DNA of 7,585 nt from Ferruginibacter sp. (GTDB lineage Bacteria; Bacteroidota; Bacteroidia; Chitinophagales; Chitinophagaceae), in NCBI GenBank assembly GCA_030831725.1, contig JAURKN010000051.1, positions 1 through 7,585 on the forward strand. The letters are read 5' to 3'. The position numbers and the translations under genes are program-made. Position 1 is the stretch's first letter. The number at the start of each line of letters is the position of its first letter. The notes below the pieces were generated by a model that was not told the DNA's origin, searched no databases, and was given only the letters and a program-made list of their open reading frames with translations. Shown in pieces: positions 6,903 to 7,585 of the stretch.

Positions 6903-7585
6903 ATGAAGTATTACAGTACAAACGGAAATTCCGCTTTGGTGAATTTCAAAGAGGCCACTATAGCAGGTTTAGCACCTGATGGAGGATTGTTTTTTCCGGA
7001 GCATATTCCCACATTCGATAAAGAATTTTTCAGCAAGATTGAGAACATGTCAATCGCTGAAATTGCCTATGCTATAATGCAGCCCTATGTAGGTGATTGT
7101 TTGAATGAAGAATCACTTTTTGATTTAGTCAGAGAAGCATTTGATTTTCCGATACCTCTAAAACAAATCAATGCTAATCAGTACGTGTTGGAATTGTTTC
7201 ACGGAAACACGCTTGCATTCAAAGATGTAGGAGCAAGATTCATGAGCAGGTGTTTGGGTCATTTTGTAAAGGATGACCATCGGAGAATGACAGTATTGGT
7301 AGCCACTTCGGGTGATACCGGAGGAGCGGTTGCGGATGGATTTTATGGCGTTGAAGGGGTAGATGTGGTGATCCTCTTTCCATCCGGAAAAGTAAGTGCC
7401 GTGCAAGAGAAGCAGCTGACTGCTATGGGTGGAAATATCCATGCCATTGAGATAGAGGGCGATTTTGATGATTGTCAGCGATTGGTCAAACAAGCATTCT
7501 CTGATACAGATTTGAGAAATCATATTTTCCTGACTTCAGCCAATTCCATCAATGTGGCAAGATGGATTCCGCAACAGTTGTTTTA
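6903..7585 (+). CDS. thrC: Threonine synthase (EC 4.2.3.1), 3' end cut by window
   Basis: The frame is open from the ATG at 6903 to the window edge, giving 227 complete codons plus the two bases TA. About half of the usual ~430-residue enzyme is visible. It is a cytoplasmic PLP enzyme that converts O-phosphohomoserine to threonine and phosphate. The N-terminus MKYYSTNG, then GLAPDGGLFFP (22-32), is typical of the family's N-terminal domain. HGNTLAFKDVGARF (100-113) holds Lys107, the expected Schiff-base lysine, at the same number as in E. coli ThrC. TSGDTGGAV (135-143) is the PLP phosphate-binding loop, and SANSINVARWIPQQ (212-225) is a further family signature. It starts 10 bases after thrB and completes the thrABC operon. 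The truncation comes from the window boundary, not a mutation. Confidence 0.96.
   Translation, partial: MKYYSTNGNSALVNFKEATIAGLAPDGGLFFPEHIPTFDKEFFSKIENMSIAEIAYAIMQPYVGDCLNEESLFDLVREAFDFPIPLKQINANQYVLELFHGNTLAFKDVGARFMSRCLGHFVKDDHRRMTVLVATSGDTGGAVADGFYGVEGVDVVILFPSGKVSAVQEKQLTAMGGNIHAIEIEGDFDDCQRLVKQAFSDTDLRNHIFLTSANSINVARWIPQQLF

Noticed and set aside
7158..7523. 121-codon open frame on the minus strand near the right edge
   Set aside because: It is antisense to thrC, which shows the PLP lysine and phosphate-loop motifs in this stretch. No independent support was seen.

Overview
The window looks like chromosomal DNA of a member of the Bacteroidota. The main reason is the first gene, which ends in a type IX secretion (T9SS) C-terminal sorting domain, a system confined to this phylum. 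Supporting signs are AT-rich intergenic DNA, little use of Shine-Dalgarno sequences, and a thrA-thrB-thrC operon headed by a fused aspartokinase/homoserine dehydrogenase. The genus cannot be named from this sequence; an environmental Saprospiria, Chitinophagia or Flavobacteriia-like lineage is a guess.

Layout, all on the + strand. (1) Bases 1-1512 are the 3' end of a large surface or secreted protein. It has four tandem PKD/Ig-like repeats, three of them with an exact 107-codon period, followed by the T9SS sorting tail. (2) Bases 1513-1791 are an AT-rich intergenic stretch with one clear and one weaker rho-independent terminator. It also holds a 9-bp inverted repeat and a weak Bacteroidota-type promoter candidate ahead of the next gene. 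(3) Bases 1792-3459 are asnB, glutamine-dependent asparagine synthetase. (4) After 43 bases come thrA (3503-5962), thrB (5966-6892) and the first half of thrC (6903 to the window edge). The thr genes are packed 3 and 10 bases apart, so they almost certainly form one operon.

The four metabolic genes act on the aspartate family. AsnB amidates aspartate to asparagine. ThrA phosphorylates aspartate and later reduces aspartate semialdehyde to homoserine. ThrB phosphorylates homoserine, and ThrC converts O-phosphohomoserine to threonine. The aspartate-semialdehyde dehydrogenase step between the two ThrA activities is not encoded here. All catalytic motifs that can be checked are intact.

No mobile element, CRISPR array, RNA gene or defence locus was seen, and nothing here amounts to an undescribed system. 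The points most worth a second look are the regular repeat architecture of the surface protein, the inverted repeat in front of asnB, and the placement of asnB immediately before the threonine operon.
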